The position numbers and the translations under genes are program-made. A stretch of 12,065 nucleotides of DNA, taken from positions 1-12,065 of the forward strand of contig JAIRLA010000164.1 of NCBI GenBank assembly GCA_031259795.1, in the 5' to 3' direction. Source of the stretch: Azoarcus sp. Lineage in GTDB: Bacteria; Pseudomonadota; Gammaproteobacteria; Burkholderiales; Rhodocyclaceae. A model generated the notes under the pieces. It saw only the letters and a list, made by a program, of their open reading frames with translations, did no database searches and was not told the origin of the DNA. The stretch's first letter is position 1. Every line of letters begins with the position of its first letter. Below are positions 1 through 8,235 of this stretch, one piece after another.

Positions 1-29
1 CCCTCTTCCCCGATCCCCGGCTCCCGGCG

Positions 30-1781
30 TCAGGTGATCATGAAGCGGTCGGGGCATTTCAGGCCGACGCCGGTGATGGTGCCGTTGTTGTCGATGTCGC
101 GCACGGTCAGCTCGAACAGGCCGATGCCGACGCGGTCGCCGACGACGACCCGCCGCCCGATGCGCTCGCGCAACAGGTCGCCGATGGTCATGGTCTTTTC
201 CTTTTCCGCCGCCAGGCTGAAGCCGTAGGCCGCCGCCAGTTCTCCGGCCTGGCAGGAAGGATCGACGATGAATTCGCCGAAGAAGCCGGCGTGGGCGCTC
301 AATTCCTTGTCGGTGCTGCCCTTGGCGAAGAGGCGGGCGAGGCGCTCGGCGTGTTCTTCGCCCGCGACGAACCACACCAGGTCGCCGACGCTCAGGCGCG
401 TGTCGATGCGCAGGGGCTGGACTTCGCCGCCGCGCACCAGCGAGACGCAGCGCACCGCCAGCCCGCCGCACTCCGCCGCGACGTCGTCGGGGTGGCGGCC
501 CGCGCTCGCCGATCCTTCTTCGACGCGGAATTCGACGAGATCGAGCGCGGCGCGGTCGTCTACCCAGACTTCGCGGCGGTCGACCGGCTCGTCCTTGGGC
601 GGCACGGCCACTTTCAGCCAGTGCGCGGCCATTGGCACGGTGACGCCTTGCACCAGCAAGGAGAGCAGCACGATGACGAAGGTGATGTTGAACAGCAGTT
701 CCGATTGGGGTACGCCCCGGACGACCGGCACGATGGCCAGGACGATGGGCACCGCGCCGCGCAGGCCCACCCAGGAGATATAGGCCACTTCGCGCCAGGG
801 GAAACGGAAGGGGAGCAGGCCGGCGAGGATGGCGAGCGGACGGGCGGCCAGCATCAGGAAGACCGCCATGGCCACGGCGCCGGGCGCGTGTTCGAGCAGC
901 GACAGGGGCCGCACCAGCAGCCCGAGGACGAGGAACATGCATGCCTGCGCGAGCCAGGCCAGGCCGTCCATGACCCGCAGGACGTGTTCGGTGGCGTGGC
1001 AGCGCCGGTTGCCGATGATGATCCCGGCGACGTAGACGGCGAGAAAGCCGCTGCCGCCCGTGAGGTTGGTGGCGGCGAAGATCATCAGGCCGCCGGAGAC
1101 GATGAGCAGCGCGTAAAGTCCTTCGGCCAGGCGCAGGCGCAGGAGCAGGCGCGCGAGCACGGCGCCGCCGAGAAAGCCGAAGACGCCGCCCAGCACCATT
1201 TGCGAGACCAGCGTGCGCACGAAGTTGCCCATGCCGATGCGCTCGGGGCTGATGAGCATCTCGACCAGCGCGGTCACGAGCAGGATGGCCATGGGATCGT
1301 TGGCGCCGGATTCGATTTCGAGCGTCGACTTCACCCGTTCGTTGAGGCGCACGCCGCTGTTGCGCAGCAGGGAGAAGACGGCCGCCGCGTCGGTGGAGCC
1401 GACGATGGCCGCGAGCAGCATGCCCATGCGCCAGTCCACGCTGAAAAACCAGATCACGAACATCCCGAGCGCCACCGTGGTGCCGATCACGCCCCAGGTC
1501 GCCAGCACCGCCGCGGGCCACAGGGCCACCCGCAAGCTGGACAGGCGCGTGCGCAGGCCGCCGTCCAGCAGGATGACCGCCAGCGCCAAGCTGCTGATCA
1601 GGGAAGCGGCGTGGTAATCATCGAAGCGGATGCCGCCCGGCCCGTCCCCGCCCGCGAGCATCCCCACGATCAGGAAGAGCAGCAACAGAGGCAGTCCCAA
1701 CCGCGCCGACAAAGTGCTTGCCAGGACACTGACAAACAGCAGCAGTCCTCCGACCAGATACAGGACGTCGGCGCTCTCCAT
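30..1781 (-). CDS. nhaP2: Potassium/proton antiporter, CvrA/NhaP2 type (CPA1 family)
   Basis: Inner-membrane antiporter expected to exchange cytoplasmic K+ (or Na+) for H+ and so help volume and pH control. The 583 residues are close to the E. coli CvrA length. Residues 1-390 are a run of hydrophobic helices. Family motifs seen are LLDGGLRT near 71-78, GSTDAAAVFSLL at 128-139, the ion-site stretch ESGANDPMA at 157-165 (N161, D162) and GLRGAVPI at 339-346. A soluble tail follows: an RCK_C/TrkA_C-like domain at about 410-487, then a CorC_HlyC-like domain at about 500-583; this two-domain tail is typical of CvrA and can bind regulatory ligands. It is the last gene of a three-gene operon: its ATG shares one base with the regulator stop (TGATG), implying translational coupling. 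No terminator is visible in the 29 nt left of the stop. Family assignment is secure; ion preference is inferred. Confidence 0.93.
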   Translation of the reverse strand: MESADVLYLVGGLLLFVSVLASTLSARLGLPLLLLFLIVGMLAGGDGPGGIRFDDYHAASLISSLALAVILLDGGLRTRLSSLRVALWPAAVLATWGVIGTTVALGMFVIWFFSVDWRMGMLLAAIVGSTDAAAVFSLLRNSGVRLNERVKSTLEIESGANDPMAILLVTALVEMLISPERIGMGNFVRTLVSQMVLGGVFGFLGGAVLARLLLRLRLAEGLYALLIVSGGLMIFAATNLTGGSGFLAVYVAGIIIGNRRCHATEHVLRVMDGLAWLAQACMFLVLGLLVRPLSLLEHAPGAVAMAVFLMLAARPLAILAGLLPFRFPWREVAYISWVGLRGAVPIVLAIVPVVRGVPQSELLFNITFVIVLLSLLVQGVTVPMAAHWLKVAVPPKDEPVDRREVWVDDRAALDLVEFRVEEGSASAGRHPDDVAAECGGLAVRCVSLVRGGEVQPLRIDTRLSVGDLVWFVAGEEHAERLARLFAKGSTDKELSAHAGFFGEFIVDPSCQAGELAAAYGFSLAAEKEKTMTIGDLLRERIGRRVVVGDRVGIGLFELTVRDIDNNGTITGVGLKCPDRFMIT

Positions 1782-2413
1782 CAGCCGCGCGCCTCGTCCG
1801 TCCTCGCGGACATGACTTGCCGGATCAGGCTGGCGAGCGAGCGCGCCCCCATCTTCTCCATCAGGCGGGAGCGGTGGACTTCCACCGTCTTGATACTGAT
1901 GCCGAGCGTATCGGCGATCTGTTTATTGAGCTTGCCGTCGACGATGAGTTCGAGCACCTCGCGCTCGCGCGCCGTGAGCTGCGCCAAGCGGCGGGCGGTG
2001 TCGGCCCCGGCGCGGCGGCGTTCGCGCTCCTCGCGCTCGCGGGCGAGGCAATGGGCGATGATGTGCAGCATATCGTTGCCGGCAAAGGGCTTCTCGATGA
2101 AATCCACCGCGCCTTTCTTGAGCGCCGCCACCGCCATCGGCACATCGCCATGGCCGGTGATGAAGATGACGGGCAGTGTCGAATGCCGCCGGGCCAATTC
2201 CTCGAACAATTCCGGCCCGCTCATCCCGGGCATGCGCACATCGAGCAAGAGGCAGCCGATGAGATCCTTGTTCCAGGCGGCGAGGAAATCACCGGCGCAT
2301 CCGAATGCCGCGACTGCGTGACCGTGCGATTCCAGCAGCCAGACCAGCGAATCGCGCAAGGCTTCGTCATCGTCGACGATGAAAATCTTCTGTCCGGATT
2401 CCGCCTCATTCAC
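1781..2413 (-). CDS. Response regulator, FixJ/NarL type (REC + LuxR HTH)
   Basis: DNA-binding transcriptional regulator of a two-component system, 210 residues. The receiver domain spans about 8-122: acidic triad DDD 14-16, phospho-acceptor D58 in LLLDVRMPGMSG, T86 in FITGHGD, and K108 in EKPF. An Arg/Glu-rich linker (about 123-140) leads to a LuxR-type helix-turn-helix at about 144-200 with LTAREREVLELI and the recognition region ISIKTVEVHRSRLMEKM. I chose the GTG at 2413 rather than the longer ATG-initiated frame starting at 2593. It overlaps the kinase stop by 8 nt (GTGAATGA), it has GGAGGGAGG just upstream, and the receiver fold starts immediately after it; the longer frame would read through the kinase catalytic domain. 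It is probably phosphorylated by the adjacent kinase. Targets are unknown; the co-transcribed antiporter is not necessarily one. FixJ-like from sequence, but no nitrogen-fixation context is visible. Confidence 0.92.
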   Translation of the reverse strand: MNEAESGQKIFIVDDDEALRDSLVWLLESHGHAVAAFGCAGDFLAAWNKDLIGCLLLDVRMPGMSGPELFEELARRHSTLPVIFITGHGDVPMAVAALKKGAVDFIEKPFAGNDMLHIIAHCLAREREERERRRAGADTARRLAQLTAREREVLELIVDGKLNKQIADTLGISIKTVEVHRSRLMEKMGARSLASLIRQVMSARTDEARG

Positions 2414-3542
2414 AAGCGCCTCCCTCCACGGGCAAGGTAAACGCGAACATGGTACCGTCTTCCGGGCCGGATTCAACGCTGAGCCGCCCATTGTGGAATT
2501 CCACGATCGAGCGGCAAATGGCGAGCCCCATGCCCATGCCTTCGGCCTTGGTGGTGAAGAAAGGCTGGAACAGACGCTCGCGGTCTTCCTCATCGATGCC
2601 GTGTCCGCGGTCGATCACGGCGATCTCGACCAGCCGCTCCCCGCAGGCGCGCGCGCGCACGGTAAGCACGCGTTCATCGCCGATCGCGTCCTTCATCGCA
2701 TCGAGGCCGTTGCGCACGAGGTTGAGCACCACCTGTTCGATCATGATGCGATCGGCGTAGACATCCGGCAGCCCCGGCGCGACATCGACCGCCAGCCGGA
2801 TACCGGCGCGGCGGGCATCGATTTCCGCGAACGCGAGCGCCTCATCGAGAATGGCGGACACCGGCGCCGGAGCGCGGCGCGGCTCGCTCTTTTTCACGAA
2901 CTCGCGGATGCGGCGGATGATCTTGCCCGCGCGTTCGGCCTGTTCGCTCGCCTTGCGCATCGCGGGCAACAACTCCTGCATACTTGCGCCCGCCTGCATG
3001 CGGGCGATGCAGCCCGCGCAATAATTGGCGATGGCGGAAAGCGGCTGATTGATCTCGTGCGCCAGCATCGAAGCCATCTCGCCCATGGTAATCAAGCGCG
3101 CCGTGCGGGAAATGCGCTCCTCCTGCTGGCGCGCGATTTCGGCGGTCTTCTTGCGGTCGGTGATATCGGTGGCGATGCCCAGGCGCACGATGCGTCCATC
3201 CACCCAGCGCACAGCCTGCTCGCGCACGTGATACCAGCGCCCGCCGCGCGGTTGCAGCAACTCGCCATCGAACAACTCGCACGGCGCATCGTCCCCGGCA
3301 AGCCCGCGCGGATCGACGCGATAATCGCCGCGCTCGGGCAAAGGAACGACCAGATCGCGCAACACCCGGCCCACGGTGTCGCCCCCATGCAAAGTCCGGA
3401 AAGCGCGATTGGCGAAGAGAATCTCATCATTGCGCGCATCCGCCGCATAAACAGCGGACTCCAGCCCATCCAGCACCGCCTCCAGACGCTCGCGCGCCGC
3501 GCCGCCGGCATCCGCCGCCATCATGGTTTTTCCGTTTTCCAT
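2406..3542 (-). CDS. PAS-domain sensor histidine kinase, FixL-like
   Basis: Sensor kinase that should phosphorylate the regulator encoded directly downstream. With the start at 3542 it has 378 residues. A single PAS domain (about 18-130) ends in a PAC-like segment, GIATDITDRKK. A short coiled segment leads to the H box MLAHEINQPLSAIANY with phospho-acceptor H162. The ATPase has an N box (VVLNLVRNGLDAM, N274/N278), G1 (DRGHGI, D311), F box (FQPFFTTK) and G2 (GMGMGLAI). No transmembrane segment or signal peptide is seen, so it is probably a soluble cytoplasmic sensor. A heme-binding histidine like that of rhizobial FixL cannot be assigned by eye. The start is uncertain: in-frame ATGs lie at 3614, 3557, 3548 and 3542. 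I prefer 3542 because the extra 24 residues are Gly/Ala/Pro-rich and their DNA holds a perfect dyad with a possible -10 box. It opens the minus-strand operon. Confidence 0.9.
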   Translation of the reverse strand: MENGKTMMAADAGGAARERLEAVLDGLESAVYAADARNDEILFANRAFRTLHGGDTVGRVLRDLVVPLPERGDYRVDPRGLAGDDAPCELFDGELLQPRGGRWYHVREQAVRWVDGRIVRLGIATDITDRKKTAEIARQQEERISRTARLITMGEMASMLAHEINQPLSAIANYCAGCIARMQAGASMQELLPAMRKASEQAERAGKIIRRIREFVKKSEPRRAPAPVSAILDEALAFAEIDARRAGIRLAVDVAPGLPDVYADRIMIEQVVLNLVRNGLDAMKDAIGDERVLTVRARACGERLVEIAVIDRGHGIDEEDRERLFQPFFTTKAEGMGMGLAICRSIVEFHNGRLSVESGPEDGTMFAFTLPVEGGACE

Positions 3543-3573
3543 GCACATCCCGCCCATGTCACCACCCGCCCGC

Positions 3574-3602
3574 CCGGCGGGGACGGCAGTGTACCCCGCC
3601 GG
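3574..3602 (-). promoter_or_regulatory. Perfect 9-bp dyad with possible -10 box, upstream of the kinase operon
   Basis: CCGGCGGGG (3574-3582) and CCCCGCCGG (3594-3602) are exact inverted repeats separated by 11 nt. Read on the minus strand, the spacer holds TACACT (3593-3588), a plausible -10 hexamer, but no good -35 sits 17 nt upstream. This could be an operator over the operon promoter or a 5' untranslated hairpin. It would put transcription start near 3581, about 40 nt before the preferred kinase start. If the kinase truly starts at 3614 this is coding DNA instead. Confidence 0.35.
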
Positions 3603-3700
3603 AGCAACAAGCATTCACTCTTTCGGACGAACCCATGCGACAACCGCCAACAATCATGTGACAATACCGCCGCCCCTGACTGGAAAGGGATCAAAACCGC

Positions 3701-3730
3701 GTAGGGGCACGGCGCGCCGTGCCCTCATCC
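3701..3730 (+). repeat. Palindromic 30-bp element, copy 1 (fills CRISPR spacer 1)
   Basis: The core GGGCACGGCGCGCCGTGCCC is a perfect palindrome. Together with its unequal flanks (GTAG on the left, TCATCC on the right) it matches the reverse complement of 3997-4026 at 29 of 30 positions by eye. Because the asymmetric flanks also match, the two copies are true inverted homologues and do not merely share a palindromic core. It takes up nearly the whole first CRISPR spacer. Confidence 0.8.
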
Positions 3731-3766
3731 AATTAGAGACCTGCCCTGATTGAAAGGGATTAAGAC

Positions 3767-3800
3767 TTCCCGCGCCGGGGCGGTCGCCCCCGGCAGCTAT
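3767..3800 (+). repeat. CRISPR spacer 2, itself a GC-rich palindrome
   Basis: The 34-nt spacer contains GCCGGGGCG, then GTC, then GCCCCCGGC, which is a near-perfect dyad with one extra C in the right arm. Like spacer 1 it resembles an intergenic hairpin repeat more than phage DNA. No second copy is visible in this window. Confidence 0.55.
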
Positions 3801-3996
3801 GTTAGAAGACCTGCCCTGATTGAAAGGGATTAAGACCTGTTGGCAAGGGGGGGATCCTTCATTATCTTGGTTAGAAGACCTGCCCTGATTGAAAGGGATA
3901 GAGACTGGATTCCAAATCGGGACGATGCTTTGGCCAGGGCAATCGTTGTGCGAGGCTGAAATCGGGGCTGGTTTTCTGATTTTGTTTCCCCAGATC

Positions 3997-4026
3997 GGAT
4001 GAGGGCACGGCACGCCGTGCCCCTAC
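3997..4026 (-). repeat. Palindromic 30-bp element, copy 2 (inverted)
   Basis: Inverted copy of 3701-3730 with a single mismatch, in the palindrome centre (A here, where the reverse complement of copy 1 has G). The two copies bracket the three good CRISPR repeats and 92 nt (3906-3997) in which I see no gene or further repeat. Confidence 0.8.
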
Positions 4027-4038
4027 CGCCGGCCATTC

Positions 4039-4122
4039 GTACAAGACCACGGGGACTCCGTACAAGACCACGGAGACCCCATACAAGACCACGGAGACTC
4101 CGTACAAGACCACGGAGACTCC
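4039..4122 (+). repeat. Four tandem copies of a 21-bp unit
   Basis: Units occupy 4039-4059, 4060-4080, 4081-4101 and 4102-4122. Each reads GTACAAGACCAC followed by GGAGACTCC, with one change in unit 1 (GGGGACTCC), one in unit 2 (GGAGACCCC) and one in unit 3 (ATACAAG). There is no spacer between units. The period is a multiple of three, so the minus strand reads as a repeating seven-residue peptide (GVSVVLY). However, the only frames carrying it run into the CRISPR remnant or purL, so I do not call a gene. It is a minisatellite about 60 bp upstream of the purL promoter. Confidence 0.9.
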
Positions 4123-4185
4123 AGTTCCTTCCACCCGGCGCGAGAGCGCCGCTGAATGGGTGGGGGGCGGGGATGCGGGGGCGGG

Positions 4186-4191
4186 TATAAT
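4186..4191 (+). promoter_or_regulatory. Candidate -10 box for purL (TATAAT)
   Basis: An exact consensus TATAAT stands out in very G-rich DNA, 66 nt before the preferred purL ATG. No recognisable TTGACA is found 16-18 nt upstream (the stretch is G-rich) and there is no extended -10 TG, so an activator may be needed. Transcription would start near 4198. No PurR-like operator is seen. Confidence 0.55.
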
Positions 4192-4251
4192 CCGTGCCTC
4201 TGTCCACCCATGGCCGGTTTTCGCCAGTCTCGCCGCCGCTTCCTGATTGTC

Positions 4252-7200
4252 ATGCCCTCCCGGATTCTCAAGTTTCGCGGCGACGCCGCTTTTTCCCGCT
4301 CCCGTCTCGACCGGCTGGCCTGCGATCTGGCCGGGACGTTTCCCGGATTCCGGAGTGTCGCGGCGGAATACTGGTACTTCATCGAAATCCGGAAAGCTCT
4401 TTCCGCCGGAGAAGAAGCGCGGCTCGGCGAATTGCTCGGCGGCGCCAGGGATCAGGGGGCGGGGGGCGAGGATTGGCCGGGCGTCTTGCGGTTGGTGACG
4501 CCCCGGCTCGGGACGATTTCGCCGTGGTCTTCAAAAGCCACCGACATCGCCCGGCAATGCGGTTTCGACAAGGTGGCGCGCATCGAGCGTGGCGTCGCCT
4601 GGTTCATCGATGGGAGCAACGCCGCCGATCTGTTGCCGCCCGCGCCCGCCTTGTTGCATGACCGCATGACGGAATCCGTGCTGGGATCTTTCGATGAGGC
4701 CGACGCGCTGTTCCGGCACTACGCGCCGCGTCCGCTGGAGACGGTGGACGTCCTCGGCGGCGGGCGCGCGGCGCTGACCGCGGCCAATATCGCACTGGGG
4801 CTGGCGCTCTCCGATGATGAAATCGACTATCTCGCCGACAATTTCATCCGCATGGGCCGCAATCCGACCGATGTGGAACTGATGATGTTCGCGCAGGCCA
4901 ATTCCGAGCATTGCCGCCACAAGATTTTCAACGCCGATTGGGTGATCGACGCCCATCCGATGGAAAAGACGCTCTTCGCCATGATCCGCGACACCCACGC
5001 GGCCCATCCCGGCGGCACGGTCGTGGCCTATGCCGACAATGCCTCGGTGATCGAGGGCGGCGAGATCGAGCGTTTCTATCCCGATGCCGACGGCGTTTTC
5101 CGTTTCCGCGCGGAGCCGACCCATATTCTCGCCAAGGTGGAGACGCACAATCACCCCACCGCGATTTCGCCCTTTCCCGGCGCGGCGACCGGGGCGGGGG
5201 GCGAAATCCGCGACGAGGGCGCGACCGGGCGCGGCGCGCGGCCCAAGGCGGGGCTGGCGGGGTTTTCCGTCTCCAATCTCGCCATCCCGGATTTTCCCCA
5301 GCCCTGGGAACGCTCCCATGGCAAGCCGGCTCGCATCGCTTCGGCGCTCGACATCATGATCGAAGGGCCGCTGGGCGCGGCGGCGTTCAACAATGAATTT
5401 GGCCGTCCCAATCTCGCCGGCTATTTCCGCGCTTTCGAGCAGAGCGTCGCGGGCGAGGTGCGCGGCTACCACAAGCCCATCATGATCGCGGGCGGCATCG
5501 GCAGCATCCAGGCGCGGCAGGCGGAAAAGCCGCGCTTCCCGCCGGGCGCGCTGCTGATCCAGCTCGGCGGCCCCGGCATGTCGATCGGCCTGGGCGGCGG
5601 CGCGGCTTCCAGCATGTCGACCGGGACGAACGCCGCCGATCTCGACTTCGCTTCGGTGCAGCGCGGCAACCCCGAGATCCAGCGCCGCTGCCAGGAGGTG
5701 ATCGACGCCTGCTGGCAGCGCGGCGCGGCCAATCCGATCATCGCCATCCATGACGTGGGCGCGGGCGGCTTGTCCAACGCCATGCCCGAACTGGCCGATC
5801 ACGCCGGGCTTGGCGCGCATTTCGAGCTGCGCGAAGTAAAGACCGAAGAACCCGGCATGAGTCCGCTCGAAATCTGGAGCAACGAGGCGCAGGAGCGCTA
5901 CGTGCTGGCGATCGCGCCCGCCGATCTCGATGCCTTCGCCGCGATCTGCGCGCGCGAACGCTGCCCGTTCGCCGTGCTCGGCGCGGCCAGCGCCGACGGG
6001 CGGCTGGTGGTGCGCGACCGCCATTTCGGCAATACGCCGGTCGACATGGACATGAAGGTCCTGCTCGGCACACCGCCGAAGATGACGCGCCAAGTCTCGC
6101 GCCGCGCCGCGCCCCTGCCGCCGTTCGACGTGACCGGACTCGATCTGTCCGAAGCGGCCTTGCGGGTACTGCACAACCCGGCGGTGGCGAGCAAGCGTTT
6201 TCTCATCACGATCGGCGACCGCAGCGTGGGCGGCCTCACCGCGCGCGATCAACTGGTCGGCCCCTGGCAGATGCCGGTGGCCGACGCGGCGGTGACGGCG
6301 ATGAGCTTCATCGGCTATCGCGGCGAAGCTTTCGCCATGGGCGAGCGCACGCCGCTGGCCTGCGTGGACGCGCCCGCCTCGGGGCGGATGGCGGTCGGAG
6401 AGGCCATCACCAATCTTGCCGCCGCCGACATCGACGCGCTCGGCGAGGTAAAACTTTCCGCCAACTGGATGGCGGCGGCGGGCGTCCACGGCGAGGACGC
6501 CAAACTCTACGACACCGTGCGGGCGGTCTCGGCTTTCTGCATCGCGGCGGGTCTGTCGATCCCCGTGGGCAAGGATTCGCTGTCGATGCGCACGGCCTGG
6601 CGGGAAAACGGCGAAGACCGGCAAGTGATCGCGCCCTTGTCGCTGATCGTCACCGCCTTCGCGCCGGTCGCCGACATCCGCCGCACCCTGACGCCGCAAT
6701 TGCAATTCCCGGCGGGCGAAGCAACCGAACTGATCCTCATCGACCTCGGGCGCGGCGCGCATCGTCTCGGCGGCTCCGTGCTGGCGCAGGTCTACAACGC
6801 CACCGGCGAACATGCGCCGGATATAGCGCCGCAAGACCTGGCGGCGTTCTTCGCGGCGATCCGGCGCTTGCGCCGCGAGGATCTGATCCTGGCCTACCAC
6901 GACCGCAGCGACGGCGGCCTTTTCGCCACAGTGTGCGAAATGGCTTTTGCCAGTTGTCGCGGGCTGTCGCTGGTGCTCGACACCGTCTGTTTCGATGCGG
7001 CGATGAACGATGCCGACGGCCTCGAAAAAACCCCGGAACTGCTCAGGGGCCGTTTCGACGACCATCTCATTGGCGCGTTGTTCGCCGAAGAACTCGGCGC
7101 CGTGGTGCAAATCCGCCGCCGCGACCGCGCGACGGTCGGCGCCATCCTGAACGGCGCCGGGCTGGACTACCACTTCATCGGCGAACCCAACAACAGGGAC

Positions 7201-8202
7201 GAGATCCGCTTCCACCGCAACGCGCGGCTGGCGCTGGCCGCGCCGCGCACCGCCTGGCTGCGCGCCTGGTCGGAAACCGGCTACCACATCGCCCGCCTGC
7301 GCGACGATGTCGAATGCGTGGAGAGAGAATTCTACGCCCTCGACGACGCGCACGACCCCGGCCTGTCGCTGTACGCGGCCTTCGACGTGCACGAGGACGT
7401 GGCCGCGCCCTTCATCGCCAGCGGCGCGCGTCCACGCGTGGCGATCCTGCGCGAACAAGGCGTGAATTCCCAGTTCGAGATGGCGGCGGCGTTTACCCGC
7501 GCGGGCTTCGAGGCGGTAGACGTACACATGTCCGACCTGCAAGCCGGGCGGCGCCATCTCGATGACTTCCTGGGGCTGGCGGTCTGCGGCGGTTTCTCCT
7601 ATGGCGATGTGCTCGGCGCGGGGCAGGGGTGGGCGAAGTCGATCCTGTTCAATCCGGCGCTCCGGGCGCAATTCGCGGCTTTCTTCGCCCACGGCGACAC
7701 CTTCGCGCTCGGCGTCTGCAACGGCTGCCAGATGATGGCGGCGCTTGCGCCCATCATCCCCGGCGCGGAAAACTGGCCGGACTTCCAGCGCAACCGCAGC
7801 GAACAGTTCGAAGCGCGCTTCGTCATGACCCGGGTGCGGGAAAGCCCCTCCATCCTTTTCAGCGGCATGGCGGACAGCCGCCTGCCCATCGTCGTGAGCC
7901 ACGGCGAGGGCCGGGTGGTCTTCCGCGACACCGCCGCACAACAGGCGGCGCTCGTCCCGTTGTATTACATCGACAACTATGGCGCGACCACCGACCGCTA
8001 CCCCGCCAATCCCAACGGCTCATCCGGCGGCGAGGCCGCCCTCACCACTCCCGACGGACGCTTCACGATCATGATGCCGCACCCCGAACGCACGGCGCGC
8101 ACCCTGCAAATGTCCTGGGCCCCGCAATGGCTCATCGACGAAAGCCCGGACGCCTCGCCCTGGCTGCGGATGTTCCGCAACGCGCGGAAATGGCTGGGAT
8201 GA
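4252..8202 (+). CDS. purL: Phosphoribosylformylglycinamidine synthase (FGAM synthase), large single-chain form
   Basis: Fourth step of purine synthesis: FGAR + glutamine + ATP give FGAM + glutamate + ADP + phosphate, in the cytoplasm. The 1316 residues match the large proteobacterial form that fuses PurS-like, synthase and glutaminase parts. Order: PurS-like N-terminus and linker (about 1-220), first AIRS half with the signature [22 protein letters not shown] starting at E297, second AIRS half including [10 protein letters not shown], then a class I glutaminase. The glutaminase begins near [12 protein letters not shown], with nucleophile C1156 in GVCNGCQMM and H1277/E1279 in [10 protein letters not shown] chose ATG 4252 because [10 protein letters not shown] aligns with the usual PurL start; ATG 4210 would add 14 residues. 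No frameshift is seen. It stands alone, divergent from the kinase operon, with a TATAAT box upstream and a hairpin 8 nt after the stop. Confidence 0.97.
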   Translation: MPSRILKFRGDAAFSRSRLDRLACDLAGTFPGFRSVAAEYWYFIEIRKALSAGEEARLGELLGGARDQGAGGEDWPGVLRLVTPRLGTISPWSSKATDIARQCGFDKVARIERGVAWFIDGSNAADLLPPAPALLHDRMTESVLGSFDEADALFRHYAPRPLETVDVLGGGRAALTAANIALGLALSDDEIDYLADNFIRMGRNPTDVELMMFAQANSEHCRHKIFNADWVIDAHPMEKTLFAMIRDTHAAHPGGTVVAYADNASVIEGGEIERFYPDADGVFRFRAEPTHILAKVETHNHPTAISPFPGAATGAGGEIRDEGATGRGARPKAGLAGFSVSNLAIPDFPQPWERSHGKPARIASALDIMIEGPLGAAAFNNEFGRPNLAGYFRAFEQSVAGEVRGYHKPIMIAGGIGSIQARQAEKPRFPPGALLIQLGGPGMSIGLGGGAASSMSTGTNAADLDFASVQRGNPEIQRRCQEVIDACWQRGAANPIIAIHDVGAGGLSNAMPELADHAGLGAHFELREVKTEEPGMSPLEIWSNEAQERYVLAIAPADLDAFAAICARERCPFAVLGAASADGRLVVRDRHFGNTPVDMDMKVLLGTPPKMTRQVSRRAAPLPPFDVTGLDLSEAALRVLHNPAVASKRFLITIGDRSVGGLTARDQLVGPWQMPVADAAVTAMSFIGYRGEAFAMGERTPLACVDAPASGRMAVGEAITNLAAADIDALGEVKLSANWMAAAGVHGEDAKLYDTVRAVSAFCIAAGLSIPVGKDSLSMRTAWRENGEDRQVIAPLSLIVTAFAPVADIRRTLTPQLQFPAGEATELILIDLGRGAHRLGGSVLAQVYNATGEHAPDIAPQDLAAFFAAIRRLRREDLILAYHDRSDGGLFATVCEMAFASCRGLSLVLDTVCFDAAMNDADGLEKTPELLRGRFDDHLIGALFAEELGAVVQIRRRDRATVGAILNGAGLDYHFIGEPNNRDEIRFHRNARLALAAPRTAWLRAWSETGYHIARLRDDVECVEREFYALDDAHDPGLSLYAAFDVHEDVAAPFIASGARPRVAILREQGVNSQFEMAAAFTRAGFEAVDVHMSDLQAGRRHLDDFLGLAVCGGFSYGDVLGAGQGWAKSILFNPALRAQFAAFFAHGDTFALGVCNGCQMMAALAPIIPGAENWPDFQRNRSEQFEARFVMTRVRESPSILFSGMADSRLPIVVSHGEGRVVFRDTAAQQAALVPLYYIDNYGATTDRYPANPNGSSGGEAALTTPDGRFTIMMPHPERTARTLQMSWAPQWLIDESPDASPWLRMFRNARKWLG

Positions 8203-8209
8203 AGCGCAG

Positions 8210-8235
8210 CGGCAGGCAATCATTCCCGCCTGCCG
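8210..8235 (+). terminator. Hairpin after purL, possible terminator
   Basis: CGGCAGGC (8210-8217) pairs perfectly with GCCTGCCG (8228-8235) around a 10-nt loop, starting 8 nt after the purL stop. The following bases are TTCCCTCCC rather than a T-run, so intrinsic termination would be weak. The hairpin may mainly protect the 3' end of the mRNA. Confidence 0.45.

Larger units (their letters stand above)
3662..3905 (+). CRISPR. Short CRISPR remnant: three good repeats and one decayed repeat, no cas genes
   Basis: Repeats of 35-36 nt lie at 3732-3766 (one base deleted, AGAGAC for AGAAGAC), 3801-3836 (best copy) and 3870-3905 (3' end changed from ATTAAGAC to ATAGAGAC). A decayed copy is recognisable over its last 25 nt, ending at 3697. 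Repeat ends fall at 3697, 3766, 3836 and 3905, a period of 69, 70 and 69. The repeat starts GTTAGAAGACCTG and ends AAAGGGATTAAGAC. It contains a CCCT/AGGG mini-stem, and its last 8 nt resemble the ATTGAAAC crRNA tag of many type I and III systems, which suggests plus-strand transcription. Spacers are 3698-3731 (34), 3767-3800 (34) and 3837-3869 (33). No cas gene lies in the window and both end repeats are degenerate, so it is probably inactive. Subtype cannot be set by eye. Confidence 0.75.

Noticed and set aside
291..2321. Plus-strand open frame of 676 codons opposite the antiporter and regulator
   Set aside because: It crosses two well-supported genes on the other strand and gives a His/Gln/Asp/Ala-rich low-complexity product, typical of a shadow frame.
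1781..2593. Longer 270-residue form of the response regulator
   Set aside because: The extra N-terminal 60 residues lie within the kinase ATPase domain and have no receiver similarity; GTG 2413 has a strong ribosome-binding site and a typical operon overlap.
2379..3704. Plus-strand open frame of 441 codons opposite the kinase
   Set aside because: Shadow of the kinase gene; it even runs into the first decayed CRISPR repeat and has no recognisable domain.
3654..4134. Minus-strand short frames with repeated IPFNQGRSSN and GVSVVLY peptides
   Set aside because: The repeated peptides come from translating the CRISPR repeats and the 21-bp tandem repeat; no ribosome-binding site or domain supports a gene.
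4531..7941. Minus-strand open frame of 1136 codons opposite purL
   Set aside because: purL on the other strand has full-length family motifs. The antisense frame is open because of the GC-rich third-position bias, and its product is His/Arg/Ala/Gln-rich with no domain.
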